64,000 bases of DNA from Pseudonocardia oroxyli (GCF_900102195.1 NZ_FNBE01000010.1:124001-188000), one strand, 5' to 3'. Shown: positions 1 to 8,734, counted from the first letter of the stretch. Notes: generated by a model not told the origin, from the sequence alone. Translations and numbers: made by a program.

Positions 1-177
1 ACCGCAGTCGGCGGCGAGCGTGGCTGCCCCGTCGACCCGCTGGGCGAGTGCTGTCGCCATCCCGTCCCCAATGAGCTGCCACAGCGGGAGCCGGTCCTCT
101 GCGGCGAGGAGTTCGACGACCGCGGCGCCGTCGCCGCGGTCGACCGCGCCGCGGAGCTGCTGCACCCAGCCTGTCAT
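1..177 (-). CDS. Hypothetical protein, N-terminal fragment cut by the window edge
   Basis: An open frame of 59 codons starts at the ATG at 177 and runs off the left edge of the window. It begins MTGWVQQLRGAVDRGDG and stays open with a GC-rich third-position pattern. Its ATG overlaps the TGA of the upstream pRiA4b ORF-3-like gene (ATGA at 174-177), which is typical translational coupling, so the two are probably one operon. No domain can be recognised in so short a piece. The function is unknown. Confidence 0.6.
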   Translation of the reverse strand, partial: MTGWVQQLRGAVDRGDGAAVVELLAAEDRLPLWQLIGDGMATALAQRVDGAATLAADCG

Positions 178-1310
178 GGCTTCTCGGCGGCGAGCAGTAC
201 CGCGAGTGCCGTCGCACGCGGCAGCAACGTACGGGCCGAGGGACCCGCCTCCCACGTGCGCCATCCTCCGCCGAGAAGATCGAGCGCGCGCAGCTCGGCG
301 GACATCCAGCCCAAGGACGACTCGTGATCGTCGGCCGTCGCGGGACGCCCGCCGACACCCCACCCGTGGCCCATCAGCAGCACGACCCTGCGGACGAGCT
401 CGTCCCGGGCGAGCGGGCCGGATGCGGCGAGGAGCGCAACCGCCGTCGTGGCCAGCATCTCCTCATACCCGCCCGGATCGAACCAGCGACGCAACCGCCG
501 CACGACCTCCAGATCGTCGCGCGCGGCCCGGGTGGGACGCAGCACGCCGCGAGAGAGCCGGGCCGGCCCGACCTTACGCAGGATGTCGTGCAGCACCGCC
601 AGCGCAGGCAGGTCCTCCTCGATCGACGCAGGCCGGCCCAGCGAGTACCACTCCGGACGCCGCTCCTGCACCGCCCGCACGACCACCCGCGGCAGTCGCC
701 CACCCGGCGTCAGCTTCACCCCGCCCGCGAGGAGATCGAGGACGATCCGCACGCTCGCCGGGACCTCGCCCACCGTCTGCCGGACCAGCAGACTCGTCGC
801 CTCCTGGTCGAAGACCGGAAGCTCACCCGCCCACTCCCGCAGGTGTTCGTACTCCTCGTGACCCGGGTCGGCGAGCACCTCGAGCATGTGCTCGTACCCG
901 GGCGCGCCGCCGCAGTCCTCCGGCGGGCAGGCACCCTCGCCCTCCACGCAGCCCGGGACCTCATCGCCGACCCCGACGACCTCGACAGTGTGCTCCCAGC
1001 TGTCGCCGAAGTCGTAGTGGTACTCGAAGCGCTCCGGCATTTCCCTGAGCAGGACCGTCGCCTCGTCCTGCGGCTGGAGCTCGTCCTCCCAGTCGGGATC
1101 CGGCACGCCGTACCGCGTGCCGCCGACCTCGAACATGTGCAGGTGGCTGTCGGTCCACCCGAGCGCCACCTGCAGCAGATCGTGCAGCTCGGCCAGCGTG
1201 GAGGCGGCAGGCACGTCGACCACCCGCACGGCCCGTGGCTCGACGTCTCGCATGGTGATCCGCAGCCGGGTCGTCTGCACGACGGTCACGGTACCGATGC
1301 TCTCCAGCAC
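174..1310 (-). CDS. Plasmid pRiA4b ORF-3-like protein
   Basis: A 378-aa protein. Residues about 10-170 match the pRiA4b ORF-3 (IS1096 TnpR-like) family: a strand-rich start (VVQTTRLRITMRDVEP), then ELHDLLQVALGWTDSHLHMF, the motif YHYDFGDSWEHTVEV, and a CPPEDCGGAPGYEHML segment with two cysteines that are typical of the family. The C-terminal half is helical and lacks a clear domain. The family is common in plasmids and genomic islands but its biochemical role is not established. The gene lies just outside the proposed att repeat at 1574 and is coupled to the partial gene at the window edge. Confidence 0.8.
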   Translation of the reverse strand: MLESIGTVTVVQTTRLRITMRDVEPRAVRVVDVPAASTLAELHDLLQVALGWTDSHLHMFEVGGTRYGVPDPDWEDELQPQDEATVLLREMPERFEYHYDFGDSWEHTVEVVGVGDEVPGCVEGEGACPPEDCGGAPGYEHMLEVLADPGHEEYEHLREWAGELPVFDQEATSLLVRQTVGEVPASVRIVLDLLAGGVKLTPGGRLPRVVVRAVQERRPEWYSLGRPASIEEDLPALAVLHDILRKVGPARLSRGVLRPTRAARDDLEVVRRLRRWFDPGGYEEMLATTAVALLAASGPLARDELVRRVVLLMGHGWGVGGRPATADDHESSLGWMSAELRALDLLGGGWRTWEAGPSARTLLPRATALAVLLAAEKP

Positions 1311-1573
1311 CCGAACCCACAGGAGGGACCCACGTGACCTGTCGCGGATGCCCCTCCGTCATCGGCATTACCGGCATGAGTGCCCATCACAGGACGGCCG
1401 GAACCCTGACCCGCCACCCATGCCCGCTCCTACCCCTGACGCGCACGATGATGAACGCACACCAAGAGAGGCCACGCCATGACGCCCTGACCTGCGACTA
1501 TACGACGAGGGGAGGCCACGCAGATCCTGTCGCAAAGAAGTGGATCCTCACCCAGGCGCCTGACCTGCGAAAA

Positions 1574-1618
1574 TGGAGCCGCCTTGGGGAGTCGAAGCCT
1601 AGACCTACGCATTACGAG
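1574..1618 (-). repeat. Putative attachment-site copy of the tRNA-Thr 3' part
   Basis: These 45 bases match the 3' part of the tRNA-Thr(CGT) gene at 46272-46316 at 43 of 45 positions, from the encoded CCA through the T arm to the anticodon region. The two differences lie in the T arm. An integrase gene sits next to the intact tRNA, so this is the expected far-end direct repeat left by integration into a tRNA 3' end. Beyond position 1618 the sequence departs from the tRNA. Confidence 0.65.
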
Positions 1619-1745
1619 GCAACCGCTGTGCGTCGCTCAGCGCTCTACCAGCACCGATCGCGCGTCTCACGGCTCTCGCGGCCCTGAGCTCGCAGGCGGA
1701 ACTAGGGGAGCCATGCCCCGAGCCATGCCCCGCCGGGCCCGCGAA
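1619..1745. repeat. Degenerate tRNA-like dispersed repeat, copy 1
   Basis: Read on the minus strand this contains a D-arm-like TGGTAGAGCGCTG and an anticodon-arm-like stretch. Together with the att copy it looks like a tRNA with extra bases inserted around the anticodon stem. The stretch to about 1745 aligns with about 7650-7785 (copy 2). Both copies end with two tandem ATGCC(C/A)CGAGCC-type words. A shorter copy lies at about 5093-5142. Confidence 0.55.
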
Positions 1746-1821
1746 AGGTGCGCCTCTGTCGACACACGGTTACCGCCTGACCGACGTCGAGGCCCGGCTG
1801 ACCGAACACGATCTGTCCCGC

Positions 1822-2373
1822 CTACAGCTCCGGCACCACTACCGTCTCGTCGGTCAGCAGTTCCTTCGCCTCGCCCTCCAGCCAGTCCATGAATGGCTTG
1901 GGTGGGCAGTGGACCAACCCGAGTCGGCCGCATGCCGTCCGCACCGAGATCTTCAGCGGCTGCCGGTCGATGACATCGTTGGTCACCAGGACAACCTGGC
2001 TGGCGGGATGGCGCTCCATCAGCTCGAGCGTCATCGCCAGGACGTAGGGGTCCGCGGGGTCGCGCGTCTCGTCTGCGGCGACGACATCGGAAGCCACTCC
2101 CATCACGCGGACCATCGTCTGCTCGGTCGGCTGCGGGTGGCGAAGTGAGTTCTTCGCGTGGGCGATCCAGGCGCCGGGGGCATCCGGATGCTTCACGCCG
2201 CTGAGCTCCGTCGCGACCTGCCTGGGGAAGGTCAGCGCACCGAGTTCGACCCGCTGCCCCATCTCGAGCAGCAAGGCCCACAGCTTGTCCACGCCGACGG
2301 TCGACTTCATGTCGATCATGATGTTCGCGTCGATCACACAGATCACGGGGGGCGGGAAGTCGTCAGGGGACAC
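1822..2373 (-). CDS. PIN-domain protein, DUF4411-like (toxin candidate)
   Basis: A 183-aa protein if translation starts at the GTG at 2373, which overlaps the end of the upstream metallopeptidase gene by 11 nt. This start puts the PIN signature ICVIDANIMIDM near the N-terminus, as in DUF4411 proteins. Further acidic residues follow in ADETRDPADPYVLAM and VTNDVIDRQ, consistent with the metal-binding site of PIN ribonucleases. DUF4411 proteins are often encoded directly after an Xre/ImmA-IrrE gene and are regarded as toxin-like ribonucleases. A longer frame reaches back to 2445 but overlaps the neighbour far more. Ribonuclease activity is family inference. Confidence 0.8.
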   Translation of the reverse strand: MSPDDFPPPVICVIDANIMIDMKSTVGVDKLWALLLEMGQRVELGALTFPRQVATELSGVKHPDAPGAWIAHAKNSLRHPQPTEQTMVRVMGVASDVVAADETRDPADPYVLAMTLELMERHPASQVVLVTNDVIDRQPLKISVRTACGRLGLVHCPPKPFMDWLEGEAKELLTDETVVVPEL

Positions 2374-3502
2374 GAAGCTCCGGCATCTCGGCGGCGAGTC
2401 GTCGTGCGTCGGGCACCTCGATGCGGAGGACGCGCAGCGCGTCAAGGGTCGGCAAGGCCTCGAAGACGGTCTGAATCACGCCAGACCCGTAGGACCGCAG
2501 CCGGGCTTCGTAGCGCGGCGGCGACTGCGGGGTGCCCGACGACTTCTTGGCGGGCCGGAACGCGGCCACGACGGCGCCGTATAGGTGCGGCGAGGCCCAG
2601 CCCAAGGCGATCAATCGCAACGCGGCAGCTCGGCCACTAACGCGAGCTCGGCGCATCAGCAACTTGACCGTCTCGAGGTCGGCCTCTCCTGCCGCGATCC
2701 CGGCTTCCTCGGTGACGGTGCGCACCAGCGTGCTCGGCATGAGCAGCGCGGCCGCGAACTCTTCGCACCACCGCTCGATCACCGGGCCGTCCGCCAGGTC
2801 CACCTCGTCGGGGTTGAGGCAGGTGGCGTCGAGGCGGGCGACGAGGTGGCCGAGCTCGTGGCCCATGGTGAAGATGCGGGCCGGGGGCGTGACTCCGCTG
2901 GTGTTGAACGCAATGAGCGGAGCGTGATCGTCCCAGGTCGAAAATCCGCGCACCTCGTCCGCGCCGAGCTGCAGCGCGAATACCAACAGGCCGCGAGCCT
3001 CCAAGGCCTCCCGCCAGGCGGCCAAGGCCTGATACTCGGTCTTCCAGCGGAGTTGCACAGCCTCCTCGATACCGAGCCACTCGCGCACGACTCTGGCGGC
3101 CTGCACCGCGCTAGTCGATGCGGGGCTGAGGATCGGGACATCCACGGGCTCGGCCTCGCGACGAGCCCACGCGACCGTCGCCTGGATTCTGCGTGACTCT
3201 CGACCGGCGCGTCGGATCTTCGGGCTCACGTTCCGGGCCACTCCCGGGGGGTGGCGGAAGCTGGACGGCAGGCTCGCCGCCTCGGGTGGGGCAGGCATGA
3301 AGAACAGCACGCGGGGCCTACGGAGCTCCTTGGCCAGCGACGTCACCTGACCCCGCGTGGGAGCGGCGTCTCCGCTGGCCCAGGCCTGCACATCGTCGAC
3401 CGGGACCTTGAGAGCCTCGGCCAGATCCTCGAAGCTGCGACCGTCCTCTTCGATGGCCCACGCGACCACGGTGGGTGTGACGGGTGAAGTGGCAGCGGCC
3501 AT
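2363..3502 (-). CDS. HTH/ImmA-IrrE family metallopeptidase (antitoxin candidate)
   Basis: A 379-aa protein. Residues about 15-65 form an Xre-like helix-turn-helix (FEDLAEALKVPVDDVQAWASG). The central part has the ImmA/IrrE zinc-peptidase motif MGHELGHL (HEXXH), with a downstream EEFAAALLMP that supplies the usual third metal ligand region. A good ribosome binding site (GAGGAGG) precedes the ATG. Proteins of this design regulate mobile elements by cleaving repressors. When paired with DUF4411 they form a toxin-antitoxin-like module. The downstream PIN gene overlaps it, so the two are co-translated. Confidence 0.85.
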   Translation of the reverse strand: MAAATSPVTPTVVAWAIEEDGRSFEDLAEALKVPVDDVQAWASGDAAPTRGQVTSLAKELRRPRVLFFMPAPPEAASLPSSFRHPPGVARNVSPKIRRAGRESRRIQATVAWARREAEPVDVPILSPASTSAVQAARVVREWLGIEEAVQLRWKTEYQALAAWREALEARGLLVFALQLGADEVRGFSTWDDHAPLIAFNTSGVTPPARIFTMGHELGHLVARLDATCLNPDEVDLADGPVIERWCEEFAAALLMPSTLVRTVTEEAGIAAGEADLETVKLLMRRARVSGRAAALRLIALGWASPHLYGAVVAAFRPAKKSSGTPQSPPRYEARLRSYGSGVIQTVFEALPTLDALRVLRIEVPDARRLAAEMPELRVP

Positions 3503-3912
3503 GACGTCACACCTCCTCGTGCTTCTCTGGGTTCGGTGAGTTCCAGACTACGGCGACGAGCCGCTCACCTGCAGAACTCGTCCCCCTTGCTGAGGGTCGC
3601 GCTCCACACCAGGCCCGTTACGAAACCCGGACGCTAGCGTGATGGGACGACCTTTTCGGACAGCAGATGACGGCACGGTCGAGCGATGCACAAGGGGCGA
3701 GGGCCCGTAACGCTCAGTACACCCGCCTCGATCATGAAGATCATGGCCCGACCCGTCCCGCCCGAAGGGCGTGAGCGCTACAGGAACCCCCGACCCGGCG
3801 TCGTCGCAGGATGCCCGAGCGGTGGGCTTTGGCTCATCCAGTCCGACGTCGACCGTGGCAACGGCCAGCGATGCCACGAGGACTTCACCGTCGATGCCCC
3901 GGACCACGCGTA
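3503..3912. other. Intergenic region, no gene seen
   Basis: About 400 bases between two divergent genes. It must hold their promoters, but I see no clear -35/-10 pair. The open frames on both strands are short and lack family-like sequence. Confidence 0.4.
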
Positions 3913-4782
3913 GTGGGCAAGGCAAACCGGCTGCGCAAGCAGCGGCAGATGTGCGTGTTCTGCGGGACCCGTCCGGCAGACAGCAAGGAGCACACCTGGG
4001 GGAAGTGGACCCAGCAGGTCCTGCCGGATCCGACCGAGCAGCTCTCCCACACCCACATGACCACGTCGTTCCCCACGCTGGTGGACGGCCGGACCGTTCA
4101 GGTTGCGGAGTTCCGGCGGCAGAACGGAGCGATTCGCGCCCACCGTCAGCGCATCGTCTGCTCGCCCTGCAACAACGGCTGGATGAGTGCGCTGGAAACC
4201 AGCGCGAAGACGATCCTCAAGCCAATGATGTTCGGCGAGCCCCGAGCGCTCAGCCCTTCCGATCAGGCCTCCCTAGCGCTGTGGGCCGATAAGACCGCCA
4301 TGGTGAACGAGTTCGGGCACAGGCCGTCCGTCACCGTGTCGGCCGACCAGCGCCGCGATCTCTACCAGCAGCAGCCAGCACCACACACACGGGTCTGGCT
4401 CGCGCGCTTCCACGACACCCACGCCAACCTGCATAGCCTCCGCAACGGTCTGACCGTCTTCCCTCGGGACGGCGTCAACCCGGGCCCCAATTTGCGTACC
4501 GACACGTTCCTCGTCGGGCGCGTGCTCTTCCACGTCCTCGGCGCTAGCGACGACATCGCCGCTCAGTTCGTCGAGATGGACATCACACGGCCAAACGCGA
4601 AGTTCCAGCTCATCCAGATCTGGCCGGCCGCGCAGGAGGCCGTGAGCTGGCCACCCTCCGGGGAGGACTGGACCGACAGCGCGTTCGACCTCCTCGCGCG
4701 GATGGCGAAGGAGGAACTGGACAGTGCCCTTCCACCCGGGGAGTTCACCACTGCCGAAGCGATCGGCTTGCCCACCGAGTAG
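3913..4782 (+). CDS. HNH-like zinc-binding protein, hypothetical nuclease
   Basis: The frame gives 289 aa from the GTG at 3913 (VGKANRLRKQR). The upstream extension to 3811 looks non-coding. The N-terminus has CVFCG, then DSKEHTWGKW and, about 40 residues later, CSPCNNGWM. This CxxC ... EH ... CxxCNN order is typical of HNH-fold zinc-binding proteins. The remaining 220 residues have no recognised domain. A nuclease role in defence or element biology is plausible from the fold and the location next to a toxin-antitoxin-like pair, but it is not shown. Confidence 0.7.
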   Translation: MGKANRLRKQRQMCVFCGTRPADSKEHTWGKWTQQVLPDPTEQLSHTHMTTSFPTLVDGRTVQVAEFRRQNGAIRAHRQRIVCSPCNNGWMSALETSAKTILKPMMFGEPRALSPSDQASLALWADKTAMVNEFGHRPSVTVSADQRRDLYQQQPAPHTRVWLARFHDTHANLHSLRNGLTVFPRDGVNPGPNLRTDTFLVGRVLFHVLGASDDIAAQFVEMDITRPNAKFQLIQIWPAAQEAVSWPPSGEDWTDSAFDLLARMAKEELDSALPPGEFTTAEAIGLPTE

Positions 4783-5247
4783 GTGGCCGTCCCGGGTCAG
4801 CCCGCGTGCACGACGTCTCGGAAGGTCTCCAGCAGGGCCGCGGCTCGCCCGGCGAGGGCGAAAGAGTCCCGTCTGCAGGATGCCAGCCATCTGATCCGTA
4901 GTCGCCGTACGAGCGTGGGCATGAGCGGCGACACGGGAAGATGTGGATAGACCGGCTGCCGGATAGGGCAACAGAGGCAGCAGCGGGACGCAGTTGGTGG
5001 CCAAGACCGTGGCCAAAGATCAACTAAGGTTGGGCTCGCCGTGCGGTACGAGAGCTTGCTGCCTCAGCTCGGGCTGGGCGACAACACTCCGAAGCAACCG
5101 ACGTGCGTCACTCCCTGCTCTACCAGCACCGATCGAGCGGCATTGGGCATCTTGTCCCCGCCGAGCCGCCAAGATCAAGTGCTATGACCAGCTGAACTCA
5201 AGGCCGACTCCGGTGTCAAGAAAAAGCTTAGCGAGGGCGCCCGGACG
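4783..5247. other. Intergenic region with two degenerate repeats
   Basis: About 465 bases without a convincing gene. Positions about 4893-5025 are a diverged copy of the sequence at about 10535-10670; the best blocks are CTGATCCGTAGT and GCAGTTGGTGG. Positions about 5093-5142 are the third copy of the degenerate tRNA-like repeat. Both look like remnants of older insertions. Confidence 0.45.
5093..5142. repeat. Degenerate tRNA-like dispersed repeat, copy 3
   Basis: This shares GCAACCGACGTGCG, CTCTACCAGCACCGATCG and their spacing with the repeats at about 1620-1660 and 7660-7700. On the minus strand it contains a D-arm-like TGGTAGAGC. The T-arm half seen in copy 1 is not present. Confidence 0.5.
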
Positions 5248-6747
5248 TCAAGTCTCCGACGAACTCATCAGGTTGCCGTTGATTGCATCGAGCGGACTAC
5301 GCCACCGACGCTGCCGCCCGCCAGCCAACTCGGTCAGAGTGTACCTAACAGTGTCGAGGTCTGGCCGTCGCTCAGGGTCCGGATCAGTCATGCTGAAAGT
5401 CAGCTCTACGAGCTTACGAGCAATGCGACGTGAACAACCTGGATGACGAGCACGAATCACATCCCCAAGGTCGTTATCGGGCCTCCTGCGACCCGCGCTC
5501 ACAATCCGCCCCACTACCCCGATTTCTCGTTTTCGGGTCGCGTCAGCTTCAGAACTCCGCCTGCTAACCCTACTTCGTCCTTCAGTCGGATTCGACACGT
5601 AACCAGTCACGCAGAAGCCTAGGACCAAGCCAATCGAGTAGACCTCAGACGACACGCTAGGCGGTCGCCCATCGATTACCTCAGGGTCCGTGAATCTCAA
5701 GGTATACATCCTCTTCCTGGCACTATCACGCAAGGACTGCATTGCTCCAAAATCAATGAGAACTAAACCTCTGGAAGGAGTAATAATACAGTTGCTTGGC
5801 TTGATGTCGCCATGCATTAGCGGATTTCCGGCCGAATGACTAACGGACGCCAAGGCTGCACATGCGGCTGCGAGGTCCTTCACGTAAGTAAGCAGCTCCA
5901 CCAGAGAGGCGCGCTTACCGTGGACTACTTCATCGAGCGTCGGACCTTCTACCCACTCCATCACGACATAAGATGCGTCCCCCCTATTTCCGCTCCACAG
6001 GTCACCGCGCACATGGGGAGGGGCACCCGTGAATGCATCATACATGCGAACCAGATGTGAGTTCTCTGCAGACAACGAATTCAGAACCGGGAACCAATCC
6101 CGAAAGAAGTCAACCGAACCCAGTGCCTCATCCCGATGCTGCCAGGTACGTCTAAACATCTTGACTGCGATACGCACGGGAGAAGAAAGATTCCCCCGGT
6201 ACTGGGCCGGATAGACAGTTCCCTCACCACCGCTTCGCCCTGGACCCAGCAAGGCGTATCGATCGGGCGCCTCCAGCGGTCCAACGAAAAGAGCGTCCGC
6301 GGTATTGAAGCCACTAATGTGGTCGACGCTTGAGGAATCCCCGTCAGGCTCGGTGTCTCCTTGCGTTGAGCCGGCTAGCTCCTGTGCCACAATTTCGGTT
6401 GACGATACAGGTACATCTTGCAGCGAATTCCCCGAACGCCTTGGGTCAATGCGCTGATATCTCAGTCTTTCCTCTTCGGCGACTTCCCACTTCTTGCGCC
6501 ATTCTTCGACATCTCCCTCGCAAGTGCGGACAATCGCCACCGTCGCATCCCAGGTTGGCGGCTGCCTGTACTTGATGTTTCCGCTTAGAGCCTTCGAGAC
6601 AGCCGACTCCGAGAGATTCGCTCCGATGGACAGGTCAATGTTCCGCAACCCGGCCTTCTTCCGGAGCGCGCGTAGGTCAATGGCAAACTGCTGAAGTGGC
6701 CCATTGCCGCCAACCGGGATCTCGCGACGACCTGCGGGCACAGTCAC
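5248..6747 (-). CDS. HTH-Ser/Thr protein kinase
   Basis: A 499-aa protein. Residues about 20-95 form an Xre-like helix-turn-helix followed by a tryptophan-rich helix (EEWRKKWEVAEEE). After a low-complexity linker, residues about 160-480 form a eukaryotic-type kinase: glycine loop GPGRSGGEGTVYPA (168-181), Lys196 in AVKMF, catalytic loop HGDIKPSN (312-319) and IDFG (331-334). The HRD arginine is Gly, so this is a non-RD kinase, and APE is replaced by TDPE. The translation start is one of two GTG codons near 6747. The gene follows a small membrane-protein gene by 9 nt and forms an operon with it. GC content is visibly lower than in the chromosome. The architecture is seen in bacterial conflict systems and the substrate is unknown. 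Confidence 0.85.
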   Translation of the reverse strand: MTVPAGRREIPVGGNGPLQQFAIDLRALRKKAGLRNIDLSIGANLSESAVSKALSGNIKYRQPPTWDATVAIVRTCEGDVEEWRKKWEVAEEERLRYQRIDPRRSGNSLQDVPVSSTEIVAQELAGSTQGDTEPDGDSSSVDHISGFNTADALFVGPLEAPDRYALLGPGRSGGEGTVYPAQYRGNLSSPVRIAVKMFRRTWQHRDEALGSVDFFRDWFPVLNSLSAENSHLVRMYDAFTGAPPHVRGDLWSGNRGDASYVVMEWVEGPTLDEVVHGKRASLVELLTYVKDLAAACAALASVSHSAGNPLMHGDIKPSNCIITPSRGLVLIDFGAMQSLRDSARKRMYTLRFTDPEVIDGRPPSVSSEVYSIGLVLGFCVTGYVSNPTEGRSRVSRRSSEADATRKREIGVVGRIVSAGRRRPDNDLGDVIRARHPGCSRRIARKLVELTFSMTDPDPERRPDLDTVRYTLTELAGGRQRRWRSPLDAINGNLMSSSET

Positions 6748-6756
6748 TCCTGCCTT

Positions 6757-7047
6757 TCACCGCGAATCCTGCAATAGAAATCGCTCGGCCGTCGCTTTGA
6801 CCAGAGGCCGAACGTTCAGCTCTCCAGAAGCCCCGGCCCCTACACACAGAACCACCCCAACTGATTCGGGGACAGAGTAACCGAGTCTCAGCAGGTAGAC
6901 CACCGCGGTCAGGTTGATGGCCATTACCAGGAGCTTTACCCAGGGACTCCCGGCAGACTCGTTACGTCCGACCGTCCACGGCTGGCGTGTGCGTCCACAA
7001 CCCGGCTCCCGGGCCCCACCAAAATCTGCGAGCGTGAAAATCTTCAT
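6757..7047 (-). CDS. Small membrane protein, partner of the HTH-kinase
   Basis: A 96-aa protein with a strong ribosome binding site (GGAGGAG) before the ATG at 7047. A polar N-terminus of about 35 residues is followed by a hydrophobic helix (WVKLLVMAINLTAVVYLLRL), a short loop, a second moderately hydrophobic segment (VGVVLCVGAGASG) and a basic tail. It precedes the kinase gene by 9 nt, so the two are probably co-transcribed. It may be a membrane effector or a sensor controlled by the kinase; that is inference from context. I recognise no family. Confidence 0.65.
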   Translation of the reverse strand: MKIFTLADFGGAREPGCGRTRQPWTVGRNESAGSPWVKLLVMAINLTAVVYLLRLGYSVPESVGVVLCVGAGASGELNVRPLVKATAERFLLQDSR

Positions 7048-8188
7048 CGGACTCCTCCTTCACACCACCCGAAATGGCGACCTTTGGGCACGTCAAGCCG
7101 TCGACCCCGGGTCGACATTGTCTGCGGGCAGCTGCGAAAGCAAGCAGAACGAGCTTAATGGAAAGTTTCCCACTTTCCATGTTGCTGAACCTCTCACCTG
7201 ACCGCCTCGGAAACTTTCCGGGGAGTCGGCTGAAAGTTTCTGCGACAGCTCCAGGCATCGGAGAAAGAATTCGACAGTGTGTGGCTGGAGTTGGGCGACT
7301 CGGTGGACTGGTCCCCGACGGCGGCTTCGAGCCGGACCGGATCTTCCGCAGGACCCGCAGCTGTTGGAGCTGATACCGGGCGTCGAGTCAGCGCACCTCG
7401 ACCTCGCGGATGGAGTGGACGGCGCACCGGATGGGGAAGTGCCGGAGGATTTTCAGCCGCCGAACCGGCGCGCCCCGCGAGGGCGCACCACGCGCGCCCA
7501 AGATCCGAAACTGCGCGGGGGATCGAGCGTCGCTCGCTCGACGTCGCCGTGCAGATCGACGCATCGGCGGATCGCGCCACGGCCGGACACGAGGTCAACG
7601 GCACCTCGGCCACCGCTGGCTCCTCGGGGACAGCTCACCCTCCGACGCATTACGAGGCAACCGATGTGCGCCGCTCAGCGCTCTACCAGCACCGATCGCG
7701 CGCCTCACGACGCTCAGCGCGCTCAGGTCGCTGGAGGAACTCCGGCCTCATGCCACGAGCCATGCCACACGGGTGTCGCACTGTTTACTCTCTCTCGACT
7801 CGGATTGAGCGCTCCGCAAACGAGGCCGACGCCGCCCGGGGCACCGGATCTCGCGACGGGGGACAGACCTCCGCCATGCTCGATGGTGCTGACAGAGGGG
7901 AGCCCACCCTTGACACGCTCCCCCGGCCGCTCAGCCAGTCCGGCGCTTCCCGGCCTGTGGGAACCACGGCCCCTGCCCCACGGCATCACTGCGCTTGTCA
8001 GCCACAGATGCAGGTCGCGAGAGTCGGCACCACACCATCGAGGCGCAGCTGCCACGAACCCCATCGGCAGCGCCCTCTTGTCAGAGCCAGGAGTGGCGGG
8101 ACACGCGAATCTGTAACGGACTACCGACAACGCCCGACTACAAAGCTTGCCGGCCACGAAGGTCACCGCATAGTCTTAGGGGCGTACA
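7048..8188. other. Long region without a confident gene
   Basis: About 1.1 kb. Several overlapping frames run through it on both strands, but none has family-like sequence or a good start. It contains the second degenerate tRNA-like repeat (about 7620-7785). The 5' end must hold the promoter of the small membrane protein/kinase operon, and the 3' end the promoter of the gene at 8189. The rest may be decayed coding sequence. Confidence 0.45.
7620..7785. repeat. Degenerate tRNA-like dispersed repeat, copy 2
   Basis: The core ACGCATTACGAGGCAACCG and the D-arm-like CTCTACCAGCACCGATCG match copy 1 at 1606-1663 with few changes. The similarity continues through a GC-rich stretch to a pair of ATGCCACGAGCC-type words at about 7750-7775. 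The T-arm half differs from that of copy 1. Confidence 0.55.
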
Positions 8189-8734
8189 GTGGATAGCCTA
8201 GACACCTTTGTTGCGTTTCGCGCCTATGCAGCGACAAAGATCGATTATATTGGTCGAAGGATCTCATCAGACCCTCCTCGACCACCTGAAACCTTGACAT
8301 TCGAGCAGATGCTGAATCGCATCCGCGAACAGCCCATTCCGACGCTGCCGCGACTCTCCGAGGCTCTCCTTATGACTCAAATGCGCGGAACCCTTACCCC
8401 ACGGGATGAAAATCACTGGAGCCTGGGAGGCCTGACCCGGACGCACGTGCTAATCGGATTCCACATCGTATGCCTGGACCTTCTAGAATACCTTGATGAA
8501 TTCTTACAGCTCGCAATGGACAATAAGATGGAGTCACGAAGATGGCGCCATACCGACAATGACCTAATGTGGCACTACGACCTCGATACGATCTGCTCCC
8601 CACCTCCACCTCCACCTCCACCCTCCACACCAACACCGCCGACGACAGGACCTTGGACCGCCAACTCGTTCAATCCGCTATACGGAGTTCGTCAGGCACC
8701 GCGAAACTGGCCGAGCGCTGGAGGGCCGAGCTAG
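8189..8734 (+). CDS. Hypothetical protein, translationally coupled to a pentapeptide-repeat protein
   Basis: A 181-aa protein starting at a GTG with AGGGG upstream. Residues about 1-140 are predicted to be largely helical (YAATKIDYIGRR, IVCLDLLEYLDEFLQLAMD) and resemble no family I know. A run of eight prolines, encoded by a CCACCT microsatellite at about 8600-8630, leads into a low-complexity tail. The stop codon overlaps the GTG of the next gene (TAGTG, 8732-8736). The pair is therefore likely to be made together and to act together. Confidence 0.65.
   Translation: MDSLDTFVAFRAYAATKIDYIGRRISSDPPRPPETLTFEQMLNRIREQPIPTLPRLSEALLMTQMRGTLTPRDENHWSLGGLTRTHVLIGFHIVCLDLLEYLDEFLQLAMDNKMESRRWRHTDNDLMWHYDLDTICSPPPPPPPPSTPTPPTTGPWTANSFNPLYGVRQAPRNWPSAGGPS

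Larger units (their letters stand above)
1311..1821. other. Intergenic region with att-like tRNA fragment
   Basis: About 510 bases without a convincing gene. It holds the 45-bp tRNA-Thr-like repeat at 1574-1618 followed by a degenerate tRNA-like tail to about 1672. The direct repeat CTGACCTGCGA occurs at 1487-1497 and 1560-1570, and CTGACCTGC recurs beside the intact tRNA at 46255-46263. These short repeats could be integrase arm sites; that is inference. Several long plus-strand frames here are artefacts of high GC. Confidence 0.6.

Noticed and set aside
20..1337. Long plus-strand frames opposite the pRiA4b ORF-3-like gene
   Set aside because: Arg/Pro-rich shadows of a minus-strand gene with recognisable family motifs.
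7194..8196. Several 140-300-codon frames between the kinase operon and the gene at 8189
   Set aside because: They overlap each other, cross the tRNA-like repeat and have no family-like sequence.
8569..8733. Frameshift fusion of the 181-aa and pentapeptide proteins
   Set aside because: The TAGTG overlap with a well-placed ribosome binding site explains the two frames without slippage.
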